From Bacteroidota bacterium (lineage in GTDB: Bacteria > Bacteroidota > Rhodothermia > Rhodothermales > UBA10348): a stretch of 7,728 nucleotides of DNA. Of the stretch, positions 1-7,236 are shown in pieces. The translations under genes and the position numbers were made by a program. The notes under the pieces were generated by a model. The model saw only the letters and a list, made by a program, of their open reading frames with translations. It did no database searches and had not been told where the DNA came from. Where the stretch lies: contig JACZYK010000118.1 of assembly GCA_022571135.1 (NCBI GenBank), positions 1 to 7,728 on the forward strand, given 5' to 3'. Positions within the stretch are counted from its first letter, which is position 1, and every line of letters starts with the position of its first letter.

Positions 1-327
1 GGTCCGCGCTTTTTAATCCCTGCTTTACCGTTTTTCTGTCTTCCGCTGACACCTGTTTTCCAGAAATTTTTCCGTTTCACACTAGTCTTGGCCTCGCTTT
101 CAGCATTGATCATGCTTCTGGCAACGGCAGTTGCCCCGCGCTTTCCGCAAGGGATTCCAAATCCGATGGGTCAATACATATTGCCCCTACTTCTAGGTGA
201 GAAGATACAATTGAATCTCTCTCATCCGTCTGGAGAAGTCTATCGACACGGACGTTTTTCGACCGATTCCGGATGCAGAGAACCGCTGGGACGTGATCTC
301 GGTCGGCCGGCTGATCCCGAATTATAA
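1..327 (+). pseudogene. C-terminal fragment of a polytopic membrane protein, GT-C glycosyltransferase style (partial, apparently truncated)
   Basis: This frame is open from base 1 to a TAA at 325-327, so the gene begins outside the window. Up to about base 215 the translation looks like a real membrane protein: a hydrophobic stretch with RFLIPALPFF (residues 3-12), a second one with LASLSALIMLLATAVAP (about residues 30-46), then a polar turn with FPQGIPNPMGQYILPLL. From memory, a 'R-Y/F-L-x-P-A-L-P' segment and a 'TA-x-x-P-x-x-P-x-x-x-x-N-P' loop are typical of the C-terminal part of GT-C membrane glycosyltransferases (PMT/ArnT-like) that use lipid-linked sugars. After about residue 72 the frame turns into arginine-rich low-quality sequence, because the overlapping frame there encodes GT4 protein. 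The real gene therefore seems to stop abruptly near 200-230 without its own stop codon. Family assignment is by eye; deletion fusion and assembly chimera both remain possible. Confidence 0.45.
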
Positions 328-778
328 AAATTATCAAGCCCTCGGAGTCCTGTCGGACGCTCTCAGGGTCGCCGTTATCGGCGGCGGACCGGCAAAGGAT
401 GAACTGAAAAAGAAGTATCCAAAGGTGGACTGGCTGGGTGTGGTACCGAACGATTCGCTCGCGTTTCTTCTCAGTCAGGCCACCGTTTTCATGCATGCAG
501 GCCTGCGGGACTACTATCCGCGCGTACTGGCGGAAGCAGCGGCATGCGGCCTGCCGTGCGTTGCATTTGCCGGGGCGATCAAGGAGGACGTGTTACCCGT
601 AGAACGTGGAGTGCGGCTGGACACCCGGGATTTCGTCCGCTCGGTCACAGAACTCTGTCAAGATTCAGGGCGTCTTGAATGGATGAGGAGGAACAACCGG
701 GAGTTTGCCGAGAAATCACTGGGCAAATTTTCGTCGGAAGGAGTCCTCGTGGAAATGTTGGACAGGGTCGAACCATGA
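215..778 (+). CDS. Glycosyltransferase family 4 (GT-B fold), C-terminal domain only; N-terminus missing
   Basis: The frame opens after a TGA at 212-214 and has no ATG before the conserved region; the first usual start codon is a GTG at 293, which would cut into the domain. The 187 readable residues match the nucleotide-sugar-binding half of GT4 enzymes: IDTDVFRPIPD (10-20), the first β-strand DVISVGRL with the following KN (26-39), AVIGGGP (53-59), VDWLGVVPND (71-80), and the donor-binding segment YYPRVLAEAAACGLPCVAF. The usual EX7E pair appears as D99 and E107, so the first acidic residue is Asp. The acceptor-binding N-terminal domain (normally about 170-200 residues) is absent; upstream bases encode an unrelated membrane protein in another frame. 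As it stands the product is unlikely to be active. It overlaps the next gene by ATGA, so the 3' end is in its natural setting. Substrate cannot be told. Confidence 0.75.
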   Translation: MSLIRLEKSIDTDVFRPIPDAENRWDVISVGRLIPNYKNYQALGVLSDALRVAVIGGGPAKDELKKKYPKVDWLGVVPNDSLAFLLSQATVFMHAGLRDYYPRVLAEAAACGLPCVAFAGAIKEDVLPVERGVRLDTRDFVRSVTELCQDSGRLEWMRRNNREFAEKSLGKFSSEGVLVEMLDRVEP

Positions 779-1803
779 GCCCGACTCCAGGTGGAGAAGA
801 AACCGGATTTCAACGTCAGCGAATGGACCGCGAAAGAACGCGAGAAAAATTGAGCGCTTTCATGAAAAGCGACGCCCGCAAGCGCCTGTCGAAGTGGACG
901 AGAGGGCTCTTCTTGGCGGGCGTTCTCGCATTCCTAGCGATGCAGTTCGGCGAGATCGGATGGAACGAGATCTGGCAGTCGCTCCCGACCCATCCACTGT
1001 TCTATCTCCTCTTCGTTTTCATCTATGGTGCGCTTCCGCTGAGCGAGACCTTCATCTACCGGCGGCTCCTGAATTTCAGCTTCTTCAAGGGGCTCCCGTT
1101 CTTCTTCAAGAAGCGCGTATTCAACAAGGATGTGCTCGGCTACTCGGGTGAAGTCTATCTCTTTCTCTGGGCGAGCAAACACGTTAAAAAGTCCAGGAAC
1201 GAGGTGATGCACGCCATCAAGGACAATAATATCGTCTCGGCGATCTCATCGACGATGTTTGTGGTGGCCCTTCTGGGATACTTTTTCCTTACGGGACAGG
1301 TTGAATTTCCGGAGAGTTACTCCGAGAATCTGGCCGTTAAAATTGCCGCGGGTCTCGTCCTGATTTCACTCCTCGTTGTAGCCGGCATCCGCTTTCGAAA
1401 ATCCGTGTTCGGGCTACCGGGCATGACGCTGCTCTGGGTTTTCGGGACCCATTTCGGACGTCTCGCGCTTTTGAGTCTACTCCAGATTCTCCAGTGGTCC
1501 ATCGTGCTGCCGGGAGTGGAAATGACCGTACTGTTCACCTTTCTCTCTATTCAGATCATTGCGAGTCGAATTCCGCTGCTTCCGGCGCGCGATCTGGTCT
1601 TTCTGGGAGCTGCCGTCGAGATGACGGGTGTTCTGGACGTTTCGTCTGCAGAAGTGGCGGGGATGCTCGCCATCGTCAGTGTTCTGGACAAGCTCGTCAA
1701 CCTCGTTCTCTTCTCCGCCGTGAGTTTTCTGGAGCGCGGATCGATATCCGAAGAGCCTGTTCAGGACATGATCGACCATGGACGCGTACCTGTAGACCCA
1801 TGA
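775..1803 (+). CDS. Multi-pass membrane protein, flippase-like / LPG-synthase-TM (UPF0104-type) family
   Basis: 342 residues from the ATG at 775, which overlaps the glycosyltransferase stop as ATGA and has an AGGG seven bases upstream (764-767). The frame is open farther upstream to 679, but that part only shadows the glycosyltransferase. A basic cytoplasmic head (1-42) is followed by hydrophobic segments at about 43-58, 74-93, 153-174, 188-205, 217-245, 249-266 and 297-318. Conserved-looking polar signatures are LPLSETFIYRRLL (87-99), KKRVFNKDVLGYSGEVYLFLW (112-132) and AIKDNN (147-152). In my memory of this family these lie in the early loops of proteins related to the membrane part of MprF and to AglD-like flippases, which move or modify lipids or lipid-linked sugars. 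No catalytic synthase domain follows, so a transport or helper role is more likely than lipid aminoacylation. The overlap with a glycosyltransferase suggests a shared glycolipid or polysaccharide pathway. Exact function unknown. Confidence 0.7.
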   Translation: MSPTPGGEETGFQRQRMDRERTREKLSAFMKSDARKRLSKWTRGLFLAGVLAFLAMQFGEIGWNEIWQSLPTHPLFYLLFVFIYGALPLSETFIYRRLLNFSFFKGLPFFFKKRVFNKDVLGYSGEVYLFLWASKHVKKSRNEVMHAIKDNNIVSAISSTMFVVALLGYFFLTGQVEFPESYSENLAVKIAAGLVLISLLVVAGIRFRKSVFGLPGMTLLWVFGTHFGRLALLSLLQILQWSIVLPGVEMTVLFTFLSIQIIASRIPLLPARDLVFLGAAVEMTGVLDVSSAEVAGMLAIVSVLDKLVNLVLFSAVSFLERGSISEEPVQDMIDHGRVPVDP

Positions 1804-1913
1804 TCTCGCGGAAGAAGCGGTATGGATCTTGTTTGTTGGCTTTATCGGCGATATGCCCGGAACCGTAACTGGCGAGCAGGATATGCTGTAACGAACGGTG
1901 AAATCAATCCGCT

Positions 1914-2726
1914 ATGAATGTAAAATCAATCCTATTGAGACTCTTTTCGGGAGTTCTGGTGGTTGCTGTGGCGGGACTTTCTTTTCAACCCGTATCGATC
2001 ACCCGGTCCATCGACGACGATATAAATGGACATATCCAATCGGACTTGCGTCCTCCAAAACGGACAACGGGGCAGGTAAGCGTGACGATGGAGATCGTTA
2101 TCGACGACTTCGAGTCGTATGAAGACGGGGGACTTCCCACTCGGTGGAAATACCTTCAGGGAAGAGACCTGGAGCCCCTGGAACCGAGACATATGGCGCC
2201 TGACGAGAAGTTTTTCGTGACGATGGACGGTGAGAACAAGGTGCTCAGGGGATACACGGAGGGGTGGACAACTCACGTCACCATGGCCAATGCGAGTGAT
2301 GGATTCGACTGGGATCTACGCTCGCATCCTCGTCTTTCCTGGGATTGGCGGGTACTTCGACTCCCGGACGGTGCGCGGGAGGATGACGAGAAACTCAACG
2401 ATTCTGCTGCTGCCGTCTACGTCGTATTCAAGTTTGAGGGATTCCTGATCAAGAAGCCCAAGGTGATCAAATACTCCTACAGCAGTACGCTGCCGGTAGG
2501 CACGGTCGTTACGTACGGCAAGCTGAAGATTATTGTGGCTTCCTCCGGACTCGACGGGATCGGCACGTGGCGGACGATCGAGCGGGACGTCGTTGCGGAT
2601 TACAGACGTGTATTCGACGGGGATCCCCCAGACCGACCGCTGTCCATTCGCCTGTGGGTAGATTCAAACAGCACGAAGACTGTCGCCGAGGCGGACTTCG
2701 ACAACATCCGGTTGCTGTCCGAGTGA
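1914..2726 (+). CDS. Exported DUF3047 family protein
   Basis: 270 residues. The ATG at 1914 is chosen because it gives a signal-peptide-like head: Lys4 and Arg9 followed by a hydrophobic core (10-23); only a weak GGTGAA lies upstream. A second ATG at 2088 (residue 59) has a better AGGTAAG seven bases before it but would remove the signal. Residues 60-80 (VIDDFESYEDGGLPTRW) start a β-rich domain. The DUF3047 pattern then appears in order: HPRLSWDWRV (138-147), an acidic loop and AAAVYVVFKF (165-174), VIKYSYSSTLPVGT (184-197), IVASSGLDGIGTW (207-219), ERDVVADYRRVF (223-234), and LWVDSNST followed by ADFDNIRLL (247-268). Family function is not established; the fold is probably a carbohydrate-binding-like β-sandwich, and location should be periplasm or surface. 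It follows the membrane protein by 110 bases with no convincing promoter or terminator, so it may belong to the same operon. Confidence 0.8.
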   Translation: MNVKSILLRLFSGVLVVAVAGLSFQPVSITRSIDDDINGHIQSDLRPPKRTTGQVSVTMEIVIDDFESYEDGGLPTRWKYLQGRDLEPLEPRHMAPDEKFFVTMDGENKVLRGYTEGWTTHVTMANASDGFDWDLRSHPRLSWDWRVLRLPDGAREDDEKLNDSAAAVYVVFKFEGFLIKKPKVIKYSYSSTLPVGTVVTYGKLKIIVASSGLDGIGTWRTIERDVVADYRRVFDGDPPDRPLSIRLWVDSNSTKTVAEADFDNIRLLSE

Positions 2727-2755
2727 GGAGCGCACCTGGCCTGTCCGGCGAACCC

Positions 2756-2786
2756 GGTGCCCGAGGCGCACGCAGCCCGGAGCACC
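2756..2786. terminator. Possible hairpin between convergent genes
   Basis: GGTGC-CCG (2756-2763) can pair with CGG-A-GCACC (2778-2786), leaving a single-base bulge and a 14-base loop. It lies in the 67-base gap between the ends of the DUF3047 gene and the DUF5723-like gene, where a two-way terminator would be expected. There is no T-run on either side, so it is not a classic intrinsic terminator; in this GC-rich sequence a stem of this size could arise by chance. Confidence 0.25.
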
Positions 2787-2793
2787 CGTCCGG

Positions 2794-4248
2794 TCATAAT
2801 TTGATGTTGATCAGGGAGAGGGCTACCGCGGCGCGTCCGCCGGATCCGAGCATGTCTGTCCGAGGCGTAGCCGATACGCCGAGCCCGAATTCGTAAACAC
2901 GGGTGCGAAGACCGATCCCCCCTCCCAGCGTCAGCGCGACGTTTCCTCCGACTCGGGCGCCCGTGCGGAGCCGAAGCGCTCCGAATTGCAGCTCTACTCC
3001 CACCGCTGAAGAGGCCGTACCGGATAGATTTCCGAGCGCGTCATTCAACGGAATAGACGCGCCGAGACTGAAGGTTGCCCTGCCCAGGCGGTACGCCGCG
3101 CCCAGGTGAAGCGCTGCCGGCAGGCTGGTACTGAATCCACGTTCGTCGTGGACGGTCTCGCGATACTGATCGGTCGCGAGGCTGTCGAGAAAATCCAGGG
3201 CGTAATCGTCGAGTTCGCCGCCGAACTCGGAGTCTATGCGATCCCGATCGAACTCGAAACCTTCGAACACGAAGCTGTTCCGAGCCGGGGTGATCGTTTC
3301 CGTGTCACCCGTCCAGCTGATGGCCCCGAAGTCCGTCAGGCTTACGGCTACGAGCAGGTAGGGTCTGAGCCGATAGGTCGCACCCAGATCGACTCCCATT
3401 CCCATTCCGGCATAGGACGAGAACGTCGGAGTTTCCGCTGTCTCGAAAGGATCGGAATTAAAGAGGCTGAACGAATCGACTACGTCTCGTTTGAATGTTC
3501 CCGCTGCCCTGACGGTGTAATCGAAGTAGTGGGCGATCTGGTCTTCCTCGACGATGGCCGTTGAGGTCAGGACACCGTCGCTGTACGTCATTCCAAGGAG
3601 GAGTTTCGGTGCGATACCGACGTGCAGTCTGCCGAACCGCCGGCTGATTGCCACCGAAATTTCAGAGGCCACCATGGTCTCAAACGTGCCGTCGAGGGGG
3701 ATGCTACGGGGTTCGGACGTGCCACGCATCATCAGGTCGAACCACCCTCGTCCGACACCAAGCCGGGAATAAATCCTGCCACGCATCGCCGCTCCGACTG
3801 CCCAGTCGTTCCATTTTACCGAGACAGCCATCGGGACAACTTCAGCGAAAAGACCGAGCTCGCGTAATTCCCTGTCGGCACTGCTCCCGAACCATGCGTC
3901 CAGCATGGCCACTATGTCCGCGTCGCTCAGATGCCGCCCACCCGTCAGGTAGTTCGAATAATGTTCGAACTGAATAAGATCACCGCCACCAGACGCCGAA
4001 AGGTCTCCTATCGAGAGCATGACGGTTGTTCCGTCGTCATAGAGACTCAGGTTCGCAGGATTGAAATGGATGGCGTCGTTTCCGCGGACAACGGCAGGAT
4101 TCCCTCCGGCGAGTCCGACCATGGAAGCCCCCGTGAAGGCAGTCTGCGAGACGCCTGGACAGGGGAAAACCATCAATAAAATGAGTATGACGGCCGCCCA
4201 CTTCAGCTCGCGCAGTGCCACTTTTGTTTTTATTCTCTCGCGTTCCAT
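2794..4248 (-). CDS. Outer-membrane β-barrel protein, DUF5723-like (PorV/FadL-like style)
   Basis: 484 residues from the ATG at 4248. This start gives a proper signal peptide: basic head with RERIKTK, a core AAVILILLMVF (about 18-28), and likely cleavage near GVSQ (32-35). An ATG at 4335 would add 29 residues ahead of the signal and overlap the upstream gene by 38 bases; neither start has a clear Shine-Dalgarno site. The mature protein opens with TGASMVGLAGGNPAVVRGND and AIHFNPANLSL (59-69), the hallmark of FadL/PorV-type barrels and of DUF5723: many paired small residues, then 'D-A-x-x-x-N-P-A-x-L'. Later come many alternating amphipathic strands with glycine-rich turns (MGMGVDLGATYRL, LHLGAAYRLG, LTLGGGIGLRT), ending in AAVALSLINIKL. 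It lies 49 bases downstream of the large putative lipoprotein gene, probably in one transcript. Family role is unsettled; an envelope assembly, transport or scaffold role is inference. The barrel itself is well supported. Confidence 0.75.
   Translation of the reverse strand: MERERIKTKVALRELKWAAVILILLMVFPCPGVSQTAFTGASMVGLAGGNPAVVRGNDAIHFNPANLSLYDDGTTVMLSIGDLSASGGGDLIQFEHYSNYLTGGRHLSDADIVAMLDAWFGSSADRELRELGLFAEVVPMAVSVKWNDWAVGAAMRGRIYSRLGVGRGWFDLMMRGTSEPRSIPLDGTFETMVASEISVAISRRFGRLHVGIAPKLLLGMTYSDGVLTSTAIVEEDQIAHYFDYTVRAAGTFKRDVVDSFSLFNSDPFETAETPTFSSYAGMGMGVDLGATYRLRPYLLVAVSLTDFGAISWTGDTETITPARNSFVFEGFEFDRDRIDSEFGGELDDYALDFLDSLATDQYRETVHDERGFSTSLPAALHLGAAYRLGRATFSLGASIPLNDALGNLSGTASSAVGVELQFGALRLRTGARVGGNVALTLGGGIGLRTRVYEFGLGVSATPRTDMLGSGGRAAVALSLINIKL
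3951..3971. repeat. Perfect 8-base inverted repeat inside the DUF5723-like gene
   Basis: AGTTCGAA (3951-3958) and TTCGAACT (3964-3971) are separated by five bases (TAATG). It lies within the coding region for the QFEHYSNYL segment, so the codons alone could explain it. It resembles a dimeric regulator's operator in shape, but its internal position argues against regulation of the gene start. Confidence 0.35.
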
Positions 4249-4297
4249 TTCATTGACCGTTTCGAAGAGTAGTTGGAATCTGCGAAGCGCCCACGAG

Positions 4298-7075
4298 CTA
4301 ATGGCGAACTGCCACTCTGAATCGAAAATCAGCATTGACGCTCAGCTGAATCGTATCGTTAGCCCTCAGATAGGCCGGTCTCGAACCGTCCGAAAGGAGC
4401 GATAACCGGAGCCTAAGCCTGCGGGCCAGATACAGTTGTCGAACCGCATCCTCATTCAGCGAGATCTCTACCGTTCCCGCGGTAGGTGATGACGCGATGC
4501 CGTTTTCCGAGGCCGACGCCGGATTCAGAATCATTGCGGGCGCACCCTCCCGTGGGATCGTCACCACCACGTCTCCGAAGTCGCCCAGGAATTCCAGCCT
4601 TGCGTCTATGCCGAGCGGAATGTTATTCAGATAATCCAGTCTCAGACCGACGCTCGTCAGATTGACGTCCTTCTCCGGGTCTGTGAGATCATTGAGAGAG
4701 GACAGATCGGCATCCACTGTATCCTCGAAAGTGAAATCAGATCCGATTTTCAACGGTAGACTCACGCCTATTGAAGCGTCCAGGTTCAGGGGCGTCATCA
4801 ACTCGACGGGCCCGCCTCCGGCCTGCAGGATCGCCTGTCCGACGAAACGAATTTGAGTCGGAAGCTCGCTCAGAAATGCGTCCACATTGGAATTCGTACC
4901 GTTCAGCAGAATGGTCTGCCGCCTCGTCTGGCCGCCGCCCGGGGAGGCAGGGAGACGAAAACGGATGAGTTGATCGGCCCTGAGAGGTGTGCCGTTATAG
5001 TAAAATCGATCGACCGGCATGTCCCCGGGCGGCACCGCGTGTTCTCCTGTACCCTCGAGAAAAATGATTGAGCCGTCCGAAGAGATTCCTGCCAGTACGG
5101 CGTATAGGTCTATGGACGCTCCGATGTTTGATAACGTCGTGAACGTAAGTTCGGTGCCGGAGAGCTCAAGACCGTCGATGGCCTGCTCGCTGAGCTTCCT
5201 GAGTTCTCCGACCTCGATGATCAGTGCCTCCGCGTCGTTCATGACGTCGAGGCGCCCGTCCTTACCCATATCTTCCGTAACCGAGACAGATATTGGATCG
5301 ATGGTAGCCTTCAGCCTGCTCAGACCGGCATTTATGATCAAAATAGAAGCCTCGAGCCTGTCAGAAAGATTAATGGATCTGGTCTGAGATGAAGTTTCGG
5401 AACGAGCGGCCACATGATAACTGAGACGATTCTGAAACGGATACGCCCTCATGTCGGCCAGGTCGATACGTATATCGTTCCTGGTTTCGCCGGGCTCGAT
5501 CCGTCTGAATCTGAAGGAACCCGGGTCATCCGAGGGACCCTCGAACCGCAGAACGAGTGAGTCTCCAGGCGTGAACGGGGACGAGCGAAGCTGCGGGATA
5601 CTGATCTCGACGAGGTCGAACCCCAGATTCAGGCCGTTCAAGAGGCGGTCGATTCGGAGTGAACCGGAGTCGAACATCACGTGGTCGACTTTGTCAATGA
5701 AGTGAACGTCATCGTTCCCTATATCGAGGGTTCCCGCGCTCTCATACACCTCTCCGGACGGACGGAAGAATACCTCGTCCAGAACCACATTTCCTTCAAT
5801 TGTCGTGAATACGCCCTGTTCGCTGTCTATAAGAACGGACGACGTCGAGCCTGGCGTAGAAAAAAGACCTGAAATTGAAATTCTCGGAGCCACGGCGGCA
5901 CCGGAAAGATCGACCGGGATCTCGGTCGTTGCACCTGCGCCGATCAAATGGCCGGAGAGCCTCAGGAAGACGTGACCGCTCGGATAGGGACCCACCGGAG
6001 CCGTGTTCATAACCTCGAGGTAATCCATCTGCAGAGGAACCGGAAGGGTATTGGTGATCCGGATCGTCGCCGATCCCGAAGAAGCGACGAGTCCTTCGAC
6101 GCCGACGTCCAGATTCGTAAGGCGAAGGTCGCTTGAGGAAATTGATATTCCGCTCTGGGCCGGTACATCTGTGACCGTTGTTGATTCATAGATTAGCGGC
6201 GAAAGGCGCGTACGAATCCGGACGGCGCCTGGATCGGCCAGAATGGGCCCGGGACCGTCGATGGTCGAGATGTCGAGGCGATACGTGAGGTCCTGCCTCG
6301 TCAGAGCAGCGCCCGCCAGGCTGATCACGGCAGAGCCCATAGTGCCCGACTGCACGAAATCGAATGTGCTGCTGCCCACCTGCACACCGTTCTGCAAGAT
6401 CCGGATTCCGGGGGGGCGGGCAGAATCCGTTGAGGTCAACTGATGCGCCGAAAGGTCATTGATCAGTTCGAAAGTCATCGCGTTTACGCCGGCACTTTCG
6501 TCGGTGAACCGCACGGACTGTGGGCGGAGGTCCGAGAGAACGATAAGATTCACGATCGGTGGGACGAGCAGGTTCGGCAGGACGATGTCCGTCTCGCCAC
6601 CACCCGGATCCGCCAGAACGGGCAGTTCCTGTTTGAACTCGTCGGGAATCAGCGGATTGTCGGGATCGAGCCTGAAGACCCCCAAAGTCCGGTTATACGA
6701 AGAACTGAAGTGCTGCCGGGCAAGATCGCTCAGGCCGATAGTTATTTCTTGCTGATCGAGCGAGAGTTGGGGCATTCCGTCGTCGAGCGCCTCGATGTCA
6801 ATGTCGTCCAGGAGTTGCTCAAGGAAAATGGTTCCGTCGCTCTCGTCGACGTAAAACAGCGAGTCGAAGGCCGATTCCGTCGTATCGAACAAGGCTTCGA
6901 ATCCCGTGTCGCTGGGTCCGAGAAGGACGAAAGTCTTCTCGAATATGAGCGGAGCCCTGAGTCCGGTGTCGTAGGAAAAATCCGGTCCGGTCGTGGGAAC
7001 GTCGCAGCGGCCGGTAGCAAGGATTACTGCGGCGAGTAGGAATAACCGGAGGCAATTCGAAATTCTTGATTTCAT
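4298..7075 (-). CDS. Large exported β-rich protein, putative lipoprotein, partner of the DUF5723-like barrel
   Basis: 925 residues. The ATG at 7075 has a strong GGAGGGG seven bases upstream (7083-7089). The N-terminus is a signal peptide (basic MKSR, core LFLLAAVILA at 11-20) reaching TGRC at 21-24. Cys24 would be the lipidated residue, though Arg at position -1 is unusual; no cysteine occurs in the remaining 901 residues, which fits an anchor role. An acidic segment (about 60-107, with FYVDESDGTIFL at 74-85) follows. The rest is β-strand-rich, Ser/Thr/Asp-rich sequence. A short motif, Asn-x-Ile/Leu-(Pro or small)-hydrophobic, recurs near residues 206, 342, 480, 650 and 818 (best forms TNTLPVPLQM and LNNIPLGIDARLEF), suggesting repeated LEA-like or Ig-like β-sandwich domains. 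I cannot name a family. Similar proteins beside DUF5723 barrels in Bacteroidota are a recollection, not checked. A TATGAT (minus strand, 7128-7123) is a weak candidate -10 element without a good -35. Confidence 0.7.
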   Translation of the reverse strand: MKSRISNCLRLFLLAAVILATGRCDVPTTGPDFSYDTGLRAPLIFEKTFVLLGPSDTGFEALFDTTESAFDSLFYVDESDGTIFLEQLLDDIDIEALDDGMPQLSLDQQEITIGLSDLARQHFSSSYNRTLGVFRLDPDNPLIPDEFKQELPVLADPGGGETDIVLPNLLVPPIVNLIVLSDLRPQSVRFTDESAGVNAMTFELINDLSAHQLTSTDSARPPGIRILQNGVQVGSSTFDFVQSGTMGSAVISLAGAALTRQDLTYRLDISTIDGPGPILADPGAVRIRTRLSPLIYESTTVTDVPAQSGISISSSDLRLTNLDVGVEGLVASSGSATIRITNTLPVPLQMDYLEVMNTAPVGPYPSGHVFLRLSGHLIGAGATTEIPVDLSGAAVAPRISISGLFSTPGSTSSVLIDSEQGVFTTIEGNVVLDEVFFRPSGEVYESAGTLDIGNDDVHFIDKVDHVMFDSGSLRIDRLLNGLNLGFDLVEISIPQLRSSPFTPGDSLVLRFEGPSDDPGSFRFRRIEPGETRNDIRIDLADMRAYPFQNRLSYHVAARSETSSQTRSINLSDRLEASILIINAGLSRLKATIDPISVSVTEDMGKDGRLDVMNDAEALIIEVGELRKLSEQAIDGLELSGTELTFTTLSNIGASIDLYAVLAGISSDGSIIFLEGTGEHAVPPGDMPVDRFYYNGTPLRADQLIRFRLPASPGGGQTRRQTILLNGTNSNVDAFLSELPTQIRFVGQAILQAGGGPVELMTPLNLDASIGVSLPLKIGSDFTFEDTVDADLSSLNDLTDPEKDVNLTSVGLRLDYLNNIPLGIDARLEFLGDFGDVVVTIPREGAPAMILNPASASENGIASSPTAGTVEISLNEDAVRQLYLARRLRLRLSLLSDGSRPAYLRANDTIQLSVNADFRFRVAVRH

Positions 7076-7082
7076 CTCTCAA

Positions 7083-7089
7083 CCCCTCC
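7083..7089 (-). promoter_or_regulatory. Ribosome binding site of the 925-residue putative lipoprotein
   Basis: The minus strand reads GGAGGGG here with a seven-base spacer to the ATG at 7075. It is the only strong Shine-Dalgarno match before a gene in this window and fixes the start of this protein. Confidence 0.75.
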
Positions 7090-7178
7090 AGTCGCGAGAT
7101 CGTCGTACAAGCCGAGCGCTTGATCATACCGTGCAGGCCAGAGAAGGGTATCGGTATTTCGAATGGCGGTATTAAGCC

Positions 7179-7207
7179 CGGGGGGCACCCCTGAGGGGTG
7201 TCTCCCG
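7179..7207. terminator. Long GC-rich hairpin between the gamma-glutamyltransferase and putative lipoprotein genes
   Basis: On the plus strand, bases 7179-7191 pair with 7195-7207 around a TGA loop: 13 consecutive pairs, two of them G·T (7185/7201 and 7183/7203). On the minus strand, the sense of the flanking genes, these two become A·C mismatches, leaving a six-pair core CACCCC/GGGGTG plus a short outer helix. It sits 30 bases after the gamma-glutamyltransferase stop and about 100 bases before the next start, where a terminator or transcript-end stabiliser is expected. No T-run follows on either strand. Confidence 0.45.
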
Positions 7208-7236
7208 AAGTGAATTGCCCGGATTGGACCGATGCT

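Noticed and set aside
679..774. N-terminal extension of the flippase-like membrane protein
   Set aside because: These codons overlap the conserved end of the glycosyltransferase and read as non-natural sequence; the ATG at 775 with ATGA overlap and AGGG is better.
1829..1857. Promoter-like TTGTTT - 17 bases - TATGCC before the DUF3047 gene
   Set aside because: The -10 match is poor and the region shows no other sign of a promoter; read-through from upstream is as likely.
3106..3564. 152-codon open frame on the plus strand
   Set aside because: It is the reverse-complement shadow of the DUF5723-like coding region, with no start signal or recognisable motif.
6443..7039. 198-codon open frame on the plus strand
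   Set aside because: It lies wholly antisense to the well-supported putative lipoprotein gene, has no good ribosome site, and its translation shows no domain; it is a shadow frame.
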